Shown here piece by piece: positions 19,432-28,406 of a stretch of DNA of 52,943 bases. This DNA is from Mycobacterium innocens. GTDB taxonomy: Bacteria; Actinomycetota; Actinomycetes; Mycobacteriales; Mycobacteriaceae. The stretch spans positions 1 through 52,943 of the forward strand of contig NZ_UPHQ01000122.1 of the NCBI RefSeq assembly GCF_900566055.1, in the 5' to 3' direction. The notes beneath the pieces were generated by a model. That model searched no databases and was not told the origin of the DNA. It was given only the letters and a program-made list of their open reading frames with translations. A program made the translations under genes and the position numbers. Within the stretch, counting starts at the first letter, position 1. The number at the start of each line of letters is the position of its first letter.

Positions 19432-20341
19432 CCGAGTGCTCGGCGGTTATGACCCGAACGCCGGCTACAGCGCACATGCGGCGACGCGGCCCAAGCACAA
19501 CCCGGTACCGTCGCTGCTTCGCGCGCTACTGTCCGAACATCTCGACCCCGGCTACGCTGCGGCAGCCGCCAAACGGGACGCCTCCGCCGCGCCCAAAGAC
19601 CGCCGTGCCCGCGCTTTCGGCTGGATGTGGCAGGCATTGGCCGCGACTCTGGTCGCAGCGGTATTCGCGGCCGCGGTGGCGCAGGCCCGCTCCGTGGCAC
19701 CCGGGGTGCGCGCAGCCCAGCAGCTGCTTGTCGCAAATGTGCGGTCAACCCAGGCCGCTGCTGCCAGGTTGGCCCAGCAGCGCAGCGTGCTCTCGGCGAA
19801 GGTCGACGACGTGCAACGGCTAGCGCTGGCCGACGACGCTGAGGGGCAGCGACTGCTCACCCGTCTGGATGCCCTCAGCCTGGCAGCGGCCAGCACGCCG
19901 ATTATCGGTCCGGGGTTGACGGTGACCGTGACCGATCCGGGAGTGGGGCCGAATCTCTCCGATGCCTCCGAACAGCGGGTGAGCGGCAGCCAGCAAATCA
20001 TCCTGGACCGCGACCTGCAGCTGGTGGTCAACTCCTTGTGGGCCAGTGGCGCGGAGGCAATCTCGGTCGACGGCGCCCGGATCGGGCCGAATGTGACCAT
20101 TCGCCAGGCCGGGGGAGCGATCCTCGTCGACAACAATCCCACCAGCAGCCCCTACACCATCCTCGCGGTTGGACCACCGCATGCAATGCAAGATGTCTTC
20201 GACCGCAGTCCCGGTCTGCACCGCCTTCGGCTGCTGGAGGTCTCCTATGGCGTCGGGGTCAGCGTCAACGCCTCCGACGGTCTGGCGCTGCCGGCCGGCG
20301 CTATCCGGGACGTCAAGTTCGCCAAACAGATTGGGTCCTAG
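19418..20341 (+). CDS. DUF881 membrane-anchored protein (Rv1823-like)
   Basis: A 307-residue protein, the length of Rv1823 when started at the ATG at 19418; an in-frame ATG at 19397 is less likely. A cytoplasmic tail of about 75 residues precedes one membrane helix ([20 protein letters not shown]). A coiled-coil stretch and the DUF881 domain follow outside the membrane. In other actinobacteria and firmicutes, DUF881 genes flank sbp near division and cell-wall genes. The role is unknown. It is the first of two DUF881 genes around the small basic protein, suggesting a membrane complex. Confidence 0.88.
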   Translation: MAEVDRVLGGYDPNAGYSAHAATRPKHNPVPSLLRALLSEHLDPGYAAAAAKRDASAAPKDRRARAFGWMWQALAATLVAAVFAAAVAQARSVAPGVRAAQQLLVANVRSTQAAAARLAQQRSVLSAKVDDVQRLALADDAEGQRLLTRLDALSLAAASTPIIGPGLTVTVTDPGVGPNLSDASEQRVSGSQQIILDRDLQLVVNSLWASGAEAISVDGARIGPNVTIRQAGGAILVDNNPTSSPYTILAVGPPHAMQDVFDRSPGLHRLRLLEVSYGVGVSVNASDGLALPAGAIRDVKFAKQIGS

Positions 20342-20381
20342 TGAGAAGAACTTTGGTGAAAGTGGTTGCCCCGGGAGCGAC

Positions 20382-20735
20382 GTGGACGGGACTGCGGCGG
20401 GCATGATCGGTATCGCGGCCCTTGCCCTTGGCATCGTGCTGGGATTGGTTTTCCACCCCAGCGTGCCCGAGGTGATCCAGCCGTACCTGCCGATCGCAGT
20501 GGTCGCCGCGCTCGACGCGGTGTTCGGCGGGTTGCGCGCCTACCTCGAGCGGATCTTCGATCCGAAGGTCTTCGTGGTGTCGTTCGTGTTCAACGTCCTG
20601 GTGGCCGCATTGATCGTCTATGTGGGTGATCAATTGGGCGTTGGCACGCAATTGTCCACGGCGATCATCGTGGTACTGGGAATTCGCATCTTCGGCAATA
20701 CCGCCGCGCTGCGGCGGCGGCTGTTCGGAGCCTGA
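20382..20735 (+). CDS. small basic family membrane protein (DUF1290, Sbp; Rv1824-like)
   Basis: A protein of about 117 residues with three predicted membrane helices: IGIAALALGIVLGLVF, LPIAVVAALDAVFGGL, and VFVVSFVFNVLVAALIVYVG. The conserved DPKVFVVSFVFNV and GIRIFGNTAALRRR segments identify the small basic protein family. The GTG at 20382 has GGGAG a few bases upstream; the internal ATG at 20403 would give 110 residues and is a real alternative. It lies between two DUF881 genes with short gaps, a conserved trio that probably encodes one membrane assembly. Confidence 0.85.
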   Translation: MDGTAAGMIGIAALALGIVLGLVFHPSVPEVIQPYLPIAVVAALDAVFGGLRAYLERIFDPKVFVVSFVFNVLVAALIVYVGDQLGVGTQLSTAIIVVLGIRIFGNTAALRRRLFGA

Positions 20736-20751
20736 CGGAGATGAGGTCAGC

Positions 20752-21633
20752 GTGAGCCAGGGCCCTCCGGACAGCGCCGGCGACGAAAGCCGCTGCGCAC
20801 CAACCCGGCACGGCCACTCCAAAGCCGAGCGCAACGCCCACGAAGCGGCGCGGCGCGGCCGTCACGAACTACCCGCCGACCGTCCTCGCCCCGAGATCGG
20901 GCCGGTGCGCCGGACGGGACTGTCCGCGATGTTGCGGGGTAGCCGTTCCCGAATGCTGTTCGGGGCGTTGGCAATCTTGCTGTGCCTGGTGCTCGGGGTC
21001 GCCATCGTCACACAGGTCCGCCAGACCGAATCCGGAGATTCGCTGGACACGGCTCGCCCCGCGGATCTGTTGGTGCTGCTCGATTCGTTACGGCAGCGTG
21101 AGGCCACGCTCAACACCGAGGTGGCCGACCTGCAGAACACCCTCAACGCATTGCAGGCCTCCGGCAACAACGACCAGGCGGCCATCGAAAGCGCGCAGAC
21201 CAGACTGGCGGCGCTGTCGATTCTCGTGGGCGCGGTGGGCGCCACCGGACCCGGCGTCACGGTGCGCATCGAGGATCCCGGTCCCGGAGTGGCCCCGGAC
21301 GCAATGCTCGACGTGGTTAACGAGTTGCGAGCTGCCGGAGCGGAGGCGATTCAGATCAGCGACGCACACGAGTCGGTGCGGGTCGGAGTCGACACCTGGG
21401 TGGTCGGTTCCCCGGGCGCGCTGACCATCGACACCAAAGCGCTGTCTCCGCCCTATTCAGTTCTGGCGATTGGCGATCCACCGACGCTGGCCGCGGCGAT
21501 GAACATTCCCGGTGGTGCGGTGGACAGTATCAAACGCGTCGGCGGACGGATGTCGGTGCAACAGGCCGACCGGGTGGATGTGACCGCCTTGCGACAACCG
21601 AAACCGCACCAATACGCTCAGCCCGTCAAATAA
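20752..21633 (+). CDS. DUF881 membrane-anchored protein (Rv1825-like)
   Basis: A 293-residue protein (Rv1825 is about 292). A hydrophilic N-terminal cytoplasmic segment of about 65 residues, rich in Arg and His, is followed by one membrane helix (LFGALAILLCLVLGVAIV). Then comes a coiled coil with ADLLVLLDSLRQREATLNTE, and a DUF881 domain containing GPGVTVRIEDPGPGV and RAAGAEAIQISD. The GTG at 20752 follows an AGATGAGG stretch. It is a paralogue of the protein at 19418-20341. The function is unknown. The C-terminus is followed after 23 bases by gcvH. Confidence 0.88.
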   Translation: MSQGPPDSAGDESRCAPTRHGHSKAERNAHEAARRGRHELPADRPRPEIGPVRRTGLSAMLRGSRSRMLFGALAILLCLVLGVAIVTQVRQTESGDSLDTARPADLLVLLDSLRQREATLNTEVADLQNTLNALQASGNNDQAAIESAQTRLAALSILVGAVGATGPGVTVRIEDPGPGVAPDAMLDVVNELRAAGAEAIQISDAHESVRVGVDTWVVGSPGALTIDTKALSPPYSVLAIGDPPTLAAAMNIPGGAVDSIKRVGGRMSVQQADRVDVTALRQPKPHQYAQPVK

Positions 21634-21656
21634 GCCCCGACCAGAACAGGATTACC

Positions 21657-22055
21657 GTGAGCGATATCCCACCCGATCTGCACTACACCGCCGAACACGA
21701 GTGGGTTCGCCGCATCGCGGACGACACCGTGCGGGTCGGGATCACCGACTTCGCGCAGTCCGCGCTGGGCGACGTCGTCTTCGTTCAGTTGCCGGCCGTG
21801 GGCGATGAGGTGACCGCGGGGGAATCCTTCGGCGAGGTGGAATCGACGAAATCGGTGTCGGACCTGTACGCGCCGGTATCCGGCAAGGTCGCTGCGGTCA
21901 ACAGCGATCTGGAAGGCACACCACAGTTGGTGAACTCAGACCCGTATGGCGACGGCTGGCTGCTGGATCTTCAGGTCGAAAGCCCCGCCGCCGTGGAAGC
22001 AGCCTTGGCGGCCCTGCTCGACGTCGGGGCCTACCGCGGCACCATAACCGAATGA
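21657..22055 (+). CDS. gcvH: glycine cleavage system H protein
   Basis: A 134-residue lipoyl carrier protein, the same length as Rv1826. The lipoylation site is the Lys in EVESTKSVSDLYAPVSG (near residue 65). N-terminal HYTAEHEWVR and the C-terminal PYGDGWLLDLQV are also typical. It shuttles the aminomethyl group between GcvB (P protein, also in this window), GcvT and lipoamide dehydrogenase to break down glycine into CO2, ammonia and methylene-tetrahydrofolate. Starts at GTG. It could be cotranscribed with the DUF881 cluster upstream. Confidence 0.96.
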   Translation: MSDIPPDLHYTAEHEWVRRIADDTVRVGITDFAQSALGDVVFVQLPAVGDEVTAGESFGEVESTKSVSDLYAPVSGKVAAVNSDLEGTPQLVNSDPYGDGWLLDLQVESPAAVEAALAALLDVGAYRGTITE

Positions 22056-22107
22056 CGGTTGCTAAGGTCCCTGCCGGCGGGTGCGCCCACAATGCGGACC
22101 GTGCTAT

Positions 22108-22167
22108 GGGCTTCCGAGAAGGCTTCCGAGAAGGCCTCAGCGAAGGCCTCCGAGAAGGCCTAGGAGA
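22108..22167. repeat. five-unit 12-bp tandem repeat
   Basis: Five imperfect copies of AGGCTTCCGAGA-type 12-mers start at 22108, 22120, 22132, 22144 and 22156; units differ at one to four bases. This is the typical form of a variable-number tandem repeat, upstream of garA. Confidence 0.85.
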
Positions 22168-22275
22168 AGGCGCGGTGTGGGGCTTACGATCCTGCAGTGG
22201 TGAGCACGTCGCCGCCCCGAGGCCGACACATGCGGGGTACGGTCGAGATATCAGCGTCAGACGCCGTTGGCAGGC

Positions 22276-22311
22276 ACGTGAAGCAGTACGAGATGCAGTA
22301 CGAGAAGCAGT
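22276..22311. repeat. three-unit 12-bp tandem repeat
   Basis: Three copies of ACGAGAAGCAGT-type 12-mers start at 22276, 22288 and 22300, with one or two differences between units. The unit is unrelated to the array at 22108-22167 but has the same period. It lies about 90 bases before the garA start. Confidence 0.85.
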
Positions 22312-22398
22312 AAAGGTAATACGGGCGGTAAATCCAAGGGAGGCACCGGCCGATCGGCCCGGTCGAACAACGCCACAGCGGCCAGTGAGGAGCAGCGG

Positions 22399-22887
22399 GT
22401 GACGGACATGGACGCAGAACGAGAGCAGGACCAGACATCTGACGAAGTCACCGTGGAGACCACCTCAGTCTTCCGCGCCGACTTCCTCAGCGAACTGGAC
22501 GCTCCCGCACAGGCGGGAACCGAGAGCGCAGTATCCGGGGTGGAAGGCCTTCCGGCGGGCTCGGCGTTGCTGGTCGTCAAACGGGGACCCAATGCAGGGT
22601 CGCGCTTTCTGCTCGATCAGCCCATCACATCCGCCGGCCGGCATCCCGACAGCGACATCTTTCTCGACGATGTCACGGTGAGTCGTCGCCACGCCGAATT
22701 CCGGTTGGACGGCAACGAGTTCAGCGTCGTCGACGTCGGAAGCCTGAACGGCACGTACGTCAACCGTGAGCCGGTGGACTCGGCCGTGCTGGCAAACGGC
22801 GACGAGGTTCAGATCGGCAAATTCCGCTTGGTTTTCTTGACCGGACCCAAGCAAGGTGACGACGACGGTGGCGCCGGAAGCCGGTGA
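22399..22887 (+). CDS. garA: FHA-domain metabolic regulator GarA
   Basis: A 162-residue protein, the same length as Rv1827. The N-terminal tail holds the phosphorylation motif VTVETTSVF with Thr21 and Thr22, targets of PknG and PknB. Residues about 55-145 form the FHA domain, with [24 protein letters not shown] and GSLNGTYVN marking the phosphothreonine pocket. Unphosphorylated GarA binds and inhibits 2-oxoglutarate dehydrogenase (KGD) and NAD-glutamate dehydrogenase and activates glutamate synthase. Phosphorylation makes the FHA domain bind its own tail. The GTG start follows the repeat-bearing region. Its stop overlaps the GTG of the MerR gene. Confidence 0.97.
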   Translation: MTDMDAEREQDQTSDEVTVETTSVFRADFLSELDAPAQAGTESAVSGVEGLPAGSALLVVKRGPNAGSRFLLDQPITSAGRHPDSDIFLDDVTVSRRHAEFRLDGNEFSVVDVGSLNGTYVNREPVDSAVLANGDEVQIGKFRLVFLTGPKQGDDDGGAGSR

Positions 22888-23627
22888 GCGCACCGGATAG
22901 CCCCGCCCTGGCCGGGATGTCGATCGGCGCAGTCTTGGAGCTGCTGCGACCGGATTTTCCCGATGTCACGATCTCCAAGATTCGGTTTCTGGAGGCCGAG
23001 GGGCTGGTGACGCCGCAGCGCGCCGCATCGGGTTACCGGAGGTTCACCGCGTACGACTGTGCGCGGCTGCGGTTCATCCTCACCGCCCAGCGGGATCATT
23101 ACCTGCCGCTCAAGGTGATCAGGGCGCAATTGGACGCTCAGCCCGACGGTGAGCTGCCACCGTTCGGATCCCCTTATGGCGTACCGCGATTGGTCCCGGT
23201 AAGCGACGACGGCACCGCCGGCACGGGGTCCGACGCGGCGGCGGTGTCGCCGACCCGCATTCGACTCAGCCGGGAAGACCTCCTGCACCGCTCCGGAGTC
23301 GACGACGACCTGCTGACTGCCCTCTTGAAAGCCGGAGTGATAAAAACCGGCCCGGGCGGCTTCTTCGACGAGCACGCGGTCGTCATCCTGCAATGTGCGC
23401 GCGCACTCGCCGATTACGGTGTGGAGCCGAGGCACCTGCGCGCATTTCGCTCCGCGGCCGATCGTCAGTCCGACCTGATCGCCCAGATCGCCGGCCCGTT
23501 GGTCAAGGCGGACAAGGCCGGAGCCCGTGACCGCGCCGACGACTTAGCCCGAGAGGTCGCCGCGCTTTCGATTACTTTGCACACCTCGTTGATCAAGTCC
23601 GCGGTACGCGACGTTCTGCATCGCTGA
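22884..23627 (+). CDS. MerR family transcriptional regulator (Rv1828-like)
   Basis: A 247-residue regulator. The winged helix-turn-helix includes [17 protein letters not shown] and a [16 protein letters not shown] segment, followed by [11 protein letters not shown], the usual start of the MerR linker. A second wHTH-like segment occurs in the C-terminal half ([20 protein letters not shown]). No cysteine metal-binding loop is seen. The GTGA overlap with garA shows translational coupling. Its homologue Rv1828 is conserved in mycobacteria; the ligand is unknown. Confidence 0.9.
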   Translation: MSAPDSPALAGMSIGAVLELLRPDFPDVTISKIRFLEAEGLVTPQRAASGYRRFTAYDCARLRFILTAQRDHYLPLKVIRAQLDAQPDGELPPFGSPYGVPRLVPVSDDGTAGTGSDAAAVSPTRIRLSREDLLHRSGVDDDLLTALLKAGVIKTGPGGFFDEHAVVILQCARALADYGVEPRHLRAFRSAADRQSDLIAQIAGPLVKADKAGARDRADDLAREVAALSITLHTSLIKSAVRDVLHR

Positions 23628-23733
23628 GGATTAGACTTTCCTCGACAGCGTGTATTCGACGACGCGGCAAGGAGCGTACTCACCGCGTCGCCGCGCTGAA
23701 CGGAAACGGCGGCATGGCGGAGGGCAGACACAG

Positions 23734-24228
23734 ATGGGTGAAGTTCGCGTTGTCGGCATTCGCGTCGAGCAACCGCAAAACCAGCCGGTGCTGTTACTGC
23801 GCGAGGCCGACGGTGACCGCTATCTGCCGATCTGGATCGGCCAGTCGGAGGCGGCCGCCATTGCGCTCGAGCAGCAAGGCGTCGAGCCTCCCCGACCGCT
23901 GACGCATGACCTGATCCGGGATGTCATTGCCGCACTTGGGCATTCGCTCAAGGAGGTGCGTATCGTCGACCTGCACGAAGGCACGTTTTACGCGGATCTG
24001 ATCTTTGACCGCGATATCAAGGTGTCGGCTCGTCCCTCCGACTCGGTGGCGATCGCGCTGCGCGTCGGAGTACCGATCTATGTCGAGGAGGCCGTGCTGG
24101 CCCAGGCCGGGTTGCTGATCCCCGACGAGAGCGACGAAGAAGCCAGCAGTGCGGTCCGCGAGGACGAGGTTGAGAAGTTCAAAGAATTCCTCGACAGCGT
24201 GTCACCCGACGATTTCAAGGCCACCTAG
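23734..24228 (+). CDS. bifunctional nuclease family protein (DUF151; Rv1829-like)
   Basis: A 164-residue protein beginning MGEVRVVGIRVE, the same length as Rv1829. The DUF151/BFN domain is recognised from PVLLLREADGDRYLPIWIGQ, EAAAIALEQQG and ARPSDSVAIALR. Its C-terminal tail is acidic. Related plant proteins have DNase and RNase activity, but the bacterial role is not settled. GGAGGG at 23719-23724 sits nine bases before the ATG, which decides the start over longer frames to 23650. It lies between two MerR genes, a conserved mycobacterial order. Confidence 0.9.
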   Translation: MGEVRVVGIRVEQPQNQPVLLLREADGDRYLPIWIGQSEAAAIALEQQGVEPPRPLTHDLIRDVIAALGHSLKEVRIVDLHEGTFYADLIFDRDIKVSARPSDSVAIALRVGVPIYVEEAVLAQAGLLIPDESDEEASSAVREDEVEKFKEFLDSVSPDDFKAT

Positions 24229-24602
24229 CTTGTCGACAACGTGCGCACCCGTGGGCGTGGCCGGCCACTCACCGGCGGGCAGGCGACACCCACACCTGTG
24301 GCGGAGATCGTCGGGCAATGCGACCTGACCCGGCGGCATGCACAGCAGCGACCACCTCGCGGTTGAGTCGGCTACATCACGGATGCGTCTCATCTCACGC
24401 GATGCGGGCTCGACACGCCTTGCGGATGGCGCCCTGCGGGTCAGACAACAGCGATACTTTGATGACGACTTGATGATCAACTGGCGCACCAAAACAGTCC
24501 AACAGCGTATGCTCACAAGCACTCGGACCTGAGCAAACATGGTTGCCGAGGCAGCCAATGACGCAGCTAGTGACAAGAGCGCGATCGGCGAGAGGAAGCA
24601 AC
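24229..24602. other. upstream region of resR
   Basis: This 374-base interval has no gene I can support. It holds the promoter and leader of resR. Its 3' half is AT-richer, and a TATGCT hexamer near 24507 could be a -10 element. No clear terminator for the nuclease gene is visible. The same interval upstream of Rv1830 is reported to collect mutations in clinical M. tuberculosis isolates. Confidence 0.5.
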
Positions 24603-25229
24603 GTGAGCGAACGGCCACGTCAAGAACAGCTCGATCTTGCAGACCACGCGACTACCGCGGCCCATGGTGCTCAAGGCGCCGCGACCGAACCCGTTCAGCC
24701 GGGGCTGTTTCCCGACGATTCGGTGCCCGATGAGCTGGTCGGCTATCGCGGACCGAGTGCCTGTCAAATCGCCGGCATCACCTACCGCCAACTCGACTAT
24801 TGGGCGCGCACGTCGCTGGTTGTCCCCTCGATCCGCAGTGCGGCAGGATCGGGAAGCCAGCGGCTCTACTCGTTCAAGGACATTCTGGTTCTCAAGATCG
24901 TCAAGCGGTTGCTCGATACCGGCATCTCGCTGCACAACATCCGGGTTGCCGTCGACCACCTGCGCCAGCGTGGCGTCCAGGACCTGGCCAACATCACCTT
25001 GTTCTCCGACGGCACGACGGTGTATGAATGCACCTCCGCCGAGGAAGTCGTCGACCTTCTCCAGGGCGGCCAGGGTGTTTTCGGTATCGCCGTCTCGGGC
25101 GCGATGCGGGAGCTGACCGGCGTCATTGCCGAATTTCACGGTGAACGCGCCGACGGCGGTGAATCCATTTCCGCTCCGGAAGACGAGCTCGCTTCGCGCC
25201 GCAAGCAGCGCGATCGCAAGATCGGCTAG
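24603..25229 (+). CDS. resR: MerR family regulator ResR (Rv1830-like)
   Basis: A protein of about 208 residues from the GTG at 24603, which has GAGAGGAAG upstream; an in-frame ATG at 24558 would give about 223 residues, closer to the 225 annotated in H37Rv. The MerR wHTH is recognised by [19 protein letters not shown], then [20 protein letters not shown] and [14 protein letters not shown]. The C-terminal domain resembles MerR ligand or dimer regions. The N-terminal 45 residues are polar and disordered. In M. tuberculosis Rv1830 was named resR because variants in it give antibiotic resilience (faster regrowth after drug exposure) by altering growth and division control. Confidence 0.9.
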   Translation: MSERPRQEQLDLADHATTAAHGAQGAATEPVQPGLFPDDSVPDELVGYRGPSACQIAGITYRQLDYWARTSLVVPSIRSAAGSGSQRLYSFKDILVLKIVKRLLDTGISLHNIRVAVDHLRQRGVQDLANITLFSDGTTVYECTSAEEVVDLLQGGQGVFGIAVSGAMRELTGVIAEFHGERADGGESISAPEDELASRRKQRDRKIG

Positions 25230-25297
25230 CACGGGCCGGGCATGCGCTGTCGCGGCAGCGATCGGCGAGCCGAGTAAACTGGTTTCCGCATCGCCCT

Positions 25298-25515
25298 CGC
25301 GCGGGAGAGTTCCGTGGCCGCCAGCTACGGACGCCGAAGGAGCAACACCTCTCCGTCAACCTCTCAGGCACCCGGACCGCGCCGGACAACGATGCCTCTG
25401 GAAAGCGGTGACGACCCATGGGGTCCTCACCCGCCGATGGGGAAAGGCGCCCGCAGCCATGGCGCCGAATCTCTCAGGCGCCTGGTGCACAGGTGAAGAC
25501 AGAGGGAGAGGGCCG
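25298..25515 (+). ncRNA. tandem glycine riboswitch upstream of gcvB
   Basis: Two glycine aptamers in series are recognisable from conserved blocks. The first has GCGGGAGAG at 25301, CGCCGAAGGAGCAA from 25332, CTCTCAGGC at 25361 and CTCTGGAAAGC at 25396. The second has CGCCGATGGGGAAAGGC from 25432, GCCGAATCTCTCAGGCGCC from 25463 and ACAGAGGGAGAGG near 25500. These are the hallmark sequences of the gcvT-type riboswitch. It lies 28 bases before the gcvB start. An AGAGGGC/GCCCT pairing just downstream could form the expression platform. Glycine binding would be expected to raise gcvB expression. A small open frame drawn across this RNA (as Rv1831 is in H37Rv) is unlikely to be a real gene. Confidence 0.9.
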
Positions 25516-25543
25516 CTAGTCCCTTGCCCTTCAGGAGTTCACC

Positions 25544-28381
25544 GTGTCCGACCATTCGACGTTCGCAGACCGCCACATCGGGCTGGACCACGACGCCATC
25601 ACGACGATGCTGGCGGTCATCGGTGTCGACACGCTCGACGACTTGGCATCCAAAGCGGTTCCCGCCGGCATCCTCGACACCCTCACCGACGCCGGTGCCG
25701 CACCGGGCCTGGACCGGCTGCCGCCGGCCGCCAGCGAGGCCGAGGCGCTGGCCGAGCTGCGGGCACTGGCCGACGCCAACACCGTCGCGGTGTCGATGAT
25801 CGGGCAGGGCTACTACGACACGTTTACCCCGGCCGTGCTGCTGCGCAACATCATGGAGAACCCGGCCTGGTATACGGCTTACACGCCCTACCAACCCGAG
25901 ATCAGTCAGGGGCGCCTGGAAGCGCTGCTCAATTTCCAGACGATGATCACCGACCTCACCGGCCTCGAGATCGCCAACGCGTCGATGCTCGACGAGGGCA
26001 CCGCCGCCGCCGAAGCCATGACGCTGATGCACCGCGCCACCCGCAGCCGGTCGAACCGGCTGGCCGTCGACGTCGATGTGTTCACTCAAACCGCCGCCGT
26101 ATTGGCCACCCGCGCCAAGCCGTTGGGCATCGAGATCGTCACCGCCGATCTGCGCAATGGTCTTCCAGAGGGGGAGTTGTTCGGCGTTATCGCCCAGGTG
26201 CCCGGGGCCAGCGGCCGGATCACCGACTGGACCGCTCTGGTGCAGCAGGCCCACGACCGTGGCGCGCTGGTGGCCATCGGCGCCGACCTGTTGGCGCTGA
26301 CGTTGATCACCCCACCCGGTGAGATCGGCGCCGACGTAGCGTTCGGAACCACCCAACGTTTTGGGGTGCCAACGGGATTCGGCGGTCCGCATGCGGGATA
26401 TCTGTCCGTGCACGCCAAGCATGCCCGGCAGTTGCCCGGACGCCTGGTGGGGGTGTCCGTCGACGGTGACGGTAACCCGGCCTATCGGCTGGCGCTGCAA
26501 ACCCGCGAGCAGCACATCCGGCGCGACAAGGCGACCAGCAATATCTGCACCGCGCAGGTTCTGCTGGCGGTGATGGCCGCGATGTACGCCAGCTACCACG
26601 GCGCCGCGGGGCTGACCGCCATCGCGCGGCGGGTGCATGCCCATGCCGAAACTATCGCCGCTGCGCTCGGCGATGCGCTGGTGCACCACCGGTTTTTCGA
26701 CACCGTGCTGGCGCGAGTGCCTGGACGCGCCGACCAGGTGCTGGCCGCGGCCAAGGCCAACGGCATCAACCTATGGCGGGTCGACGCCGACCACGTGTCG
26801 GTGGCCTGCGACGAAACCACGACCGACGAGCATGTGGCCGCGGTGCTGCAGGCCTTCGGGGTGGAGCCAGCCGAGCCGGTGTGCGCGGGGATCGCCAACC
26901 GCACCTCGGAGTTCCTGACTCACTCGGCGTTCACGCAATACCACACCGAAACCGCAATGACGCGCTACCTGCGAACGCTGGCGGACAAAGATATCGCCTT
27001 GGACCGCAGCATGATTCCGCTCGGCTCATGCACGATGAAGCTCAATGCCGCCGCGGAGATGGAGTCGATCACCTGGCCGGAGTTCGCGCGCCAGCACCCT
27101 TTCGCACCGGCGTCGGACACACCCGGGTTGCACCGGCTGATCGCCGACCTGGAGAGCTGGCTGGTCGCGATCACCGGCTACGACGCGGTCTCCCTGCAGC
27201 CCAACGCGGGTTCACAGGGGGAGTACGCCGGTCTGTTGGCGATCCACGACTACCACGCCAGCCGCGGCGAGTCGCACCGTGACATCTGCCTGATCCCGTC
27301 CAGCGCGCACGGCACCAACGCCGCCTCGGCCGCGCTGGCCGGAATGAAGGTCGTCGTTGTCCGATGCCACGAAGAGGCTAGTCGGGCCGGTGACGTCGAC
27401 CTCGACGACCTGCGCGCCAAGGTTAGGGACCATGCGGACCGGCTGTCGGCCCTGATGATCACCTACCCGTCCACGCACGGCGTCTACGAGCACGACATCG
27501 CCGACATCTGCGCGGCGGTGCACGACGCCGGCGGCCAGGTGTATGTCGACGGGGCGAATCTCAACGCGCTGGTCGGCCTGGCCCGGCCGGGCAAGTTCGG
27601 CGGTGACGTCAGCCATCTGAATCTGCACAAGACGTTCTGCATTCCGCACGGCGGCGGCGGCCCGGGAGTGGGACCTGTCGCGGTGCGCTCGCATTTGGCC
27701 CCGTTCCTACCGGGCCACCCGTTCGCACCTGAATTGCCCCCGGGACACCCGGTGTCGTCGGCGCCCTACGGCTCGGCGTCGATCCTGCCGATTACCTGGG
27801 CCTACATCCGGATGATGGGCGCGGACGGTCTGCGGGCGGCATCGCTGAACGCGATCGCGTCGGCCAACTACATCGCCCGGCGCCTCGACGAGTATTTCCC
27901 GGTGCTCTACACCGGCGAGAACGGCATGGTCGCCCACGAGTGCATCCTGGACCTGCGCGCCGTCACCAAGGCAACCGGAGTCACGGTCGACGACGTCGCA
28001 AAACGGTTGGCGGACTACGGTTTCCACGCGCCGACAATGAGCTTCCCGGTGGCCGGAACGCTGATGGTGGAACCGACCGAGAGTGAGAGTCTGGCCGAGG
28101 TCGACGCATTCTGCGAAGCCATGATCAGCATCCGCGCCGAGATCGACCGAGTCGGGGCCGGCCAGTGGCCGGTGGACGACAATCCGTTGCGGGGCGCGCC
28201 GCATACCGCCGAGTGCCTGCTGGTGGCCGACTGGGACCACCCGTACACCCGGGAAGAGGCCGCCTATCCGCTGGGCGCCGGGTTTCGGCCCAAGGTCTGG
28301 CCGCCGGTGCGCCGGATCGACGGTGCCTACGGCGACCGCAACCTGGTGTGCTCGTGTCCTCCGGTGGAGGCGTTTGCCTAG
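25544..28381 (+). CDS. gcvB: glycine dehydrogenase (decarboxylating), P protein
   Basis: A 945-residue PLP enzyme (Rv1832 is 941), a fusion of the two P-protein halves. The N-terminal half has [10 protein letters not shown] and [13 protein letters not shown]. The PLP-binding lysine is in [19 protein letters not shown] (near residue 697), preceded by the conserved [12 protein letters not shown]. It decarboxylates glycine and hands the aminomethyl group to lipoylated GcvH encoded nearby. AGGAG at 25533-25537 is six bases before the GTG start. Expression is probably controlled by the upstream glycine riboswitch. Confidence 0.97.
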   Translation: MSDHSTFADRHIGLDHDAITTMLAVIGVDTLDDLASKAVPAGILDTLTDAGAAPGLDRLPPAASEAEALAELRALADANTVAVSMIGQGYYDTFTPAVLLRNIMENPAWYTAYTPYQPEISQGRLEALLNFQTMITDLTGLEIANASMLDEGTAAAEAMTLMHRATRSRSNRLAVDVDVFTQTAAVLATRAKPLGIEIVTADLRNGLPEGELFGVIAQVPGASGRITDWTALVQQAHDRGALVAIGADLLALTLITPPGEIGADVAFGTTQRFGVPTGFGGPHAGYLSVHAKHARQLPGRLVGVSVDGDGNPAYRLALQTREQHIRRDKATSNICTAQVLLAVMAAMYASYHGAAGLTAIARRVHAHAETIAAALGDALVHHRFFDTVLARVPGRADQVLAAAKANGINLWRVDADHVSVACDETTTDEHVAAVLQAFGVEPAEPVCAGIANRTSEFLTHSAFTQYHTETAMTRYLRTLADKDIALDRSMIPLGSCTMKLNAAAEMESITWPEFARQHPFAPASDTPGLHRLIADLESWLVAITGYDAVSLQPNAGSQGEYAGLLAIHDYHASRGESHRDICLIPSSAHGTNAASAALAGMKVVVVRCHEEASRAGDVDLDDLRAKVRDHADRLSALMITYPSTHGVYEHDIADICAAVHDAGGQVYVDGANLNALVGLARPGKFGGDVSHLNLHKTFCIPHGGGGPGVGPVAVRSHLAPFLPGHPFAPELPPGHPVSSAPYGSASILPITWAYIRMMGADGLRAASLNAIASANYIARRLDEYFPVLYTGENGMVAHECILDLRAVTKATGVTVDDVAKRLADYGFHAPTMSFPVAGTLMVEPTESESLAEVDAFCEAMISIRAEIDRVGAGQWPVDDNPLRGAPHTAECLLVADWDHPYTREEAAYPLGAGFRPKVWPPVRRIDGAYGDRNLVCSCPPVEAFA

Positions 28382-28406
28382 CCCAGCTCGAGCTGAGCCC
28401 GAGGTC

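Larger units (their letters stand above)
22056..22398. other. gcvH-garA intergenic region with tandem repeats
   Basis: This 343-base interval has no convincing gene but holds two separate arrays of 12-bp tandem repeats (listed below). An open frame of 116 codons (22052-22402) overlaps both neighbours. It would encode the low-complexity segments REGFREGLSEGLREG and REAVRDAVREAV, because 12 is a multiple of 3. It lacks a ribosome site and recognisable homology, so it is not called. The region probably holds the garA promoter. Confidence 0.6.

Noticed and set aside
22108..22311. CRISPR-like array
   Set aside because: Repeats are 12 bp and directly adjacent, with no spacers and no cas genes.
22052..22402. 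116-codon frame starting on the gcvH stop (ATGA)
   Set aside because: Its repetitive peptides follow from 12-bp tandem repeats; no ribosome site and no homology. Kept only as a repeat region.
25314..25496. Small frame across the glycine riboswitch (Rv1831-like)
   Set aside because: The DNA is explained by conserved aptamer sequence; a coding role is unlikely.
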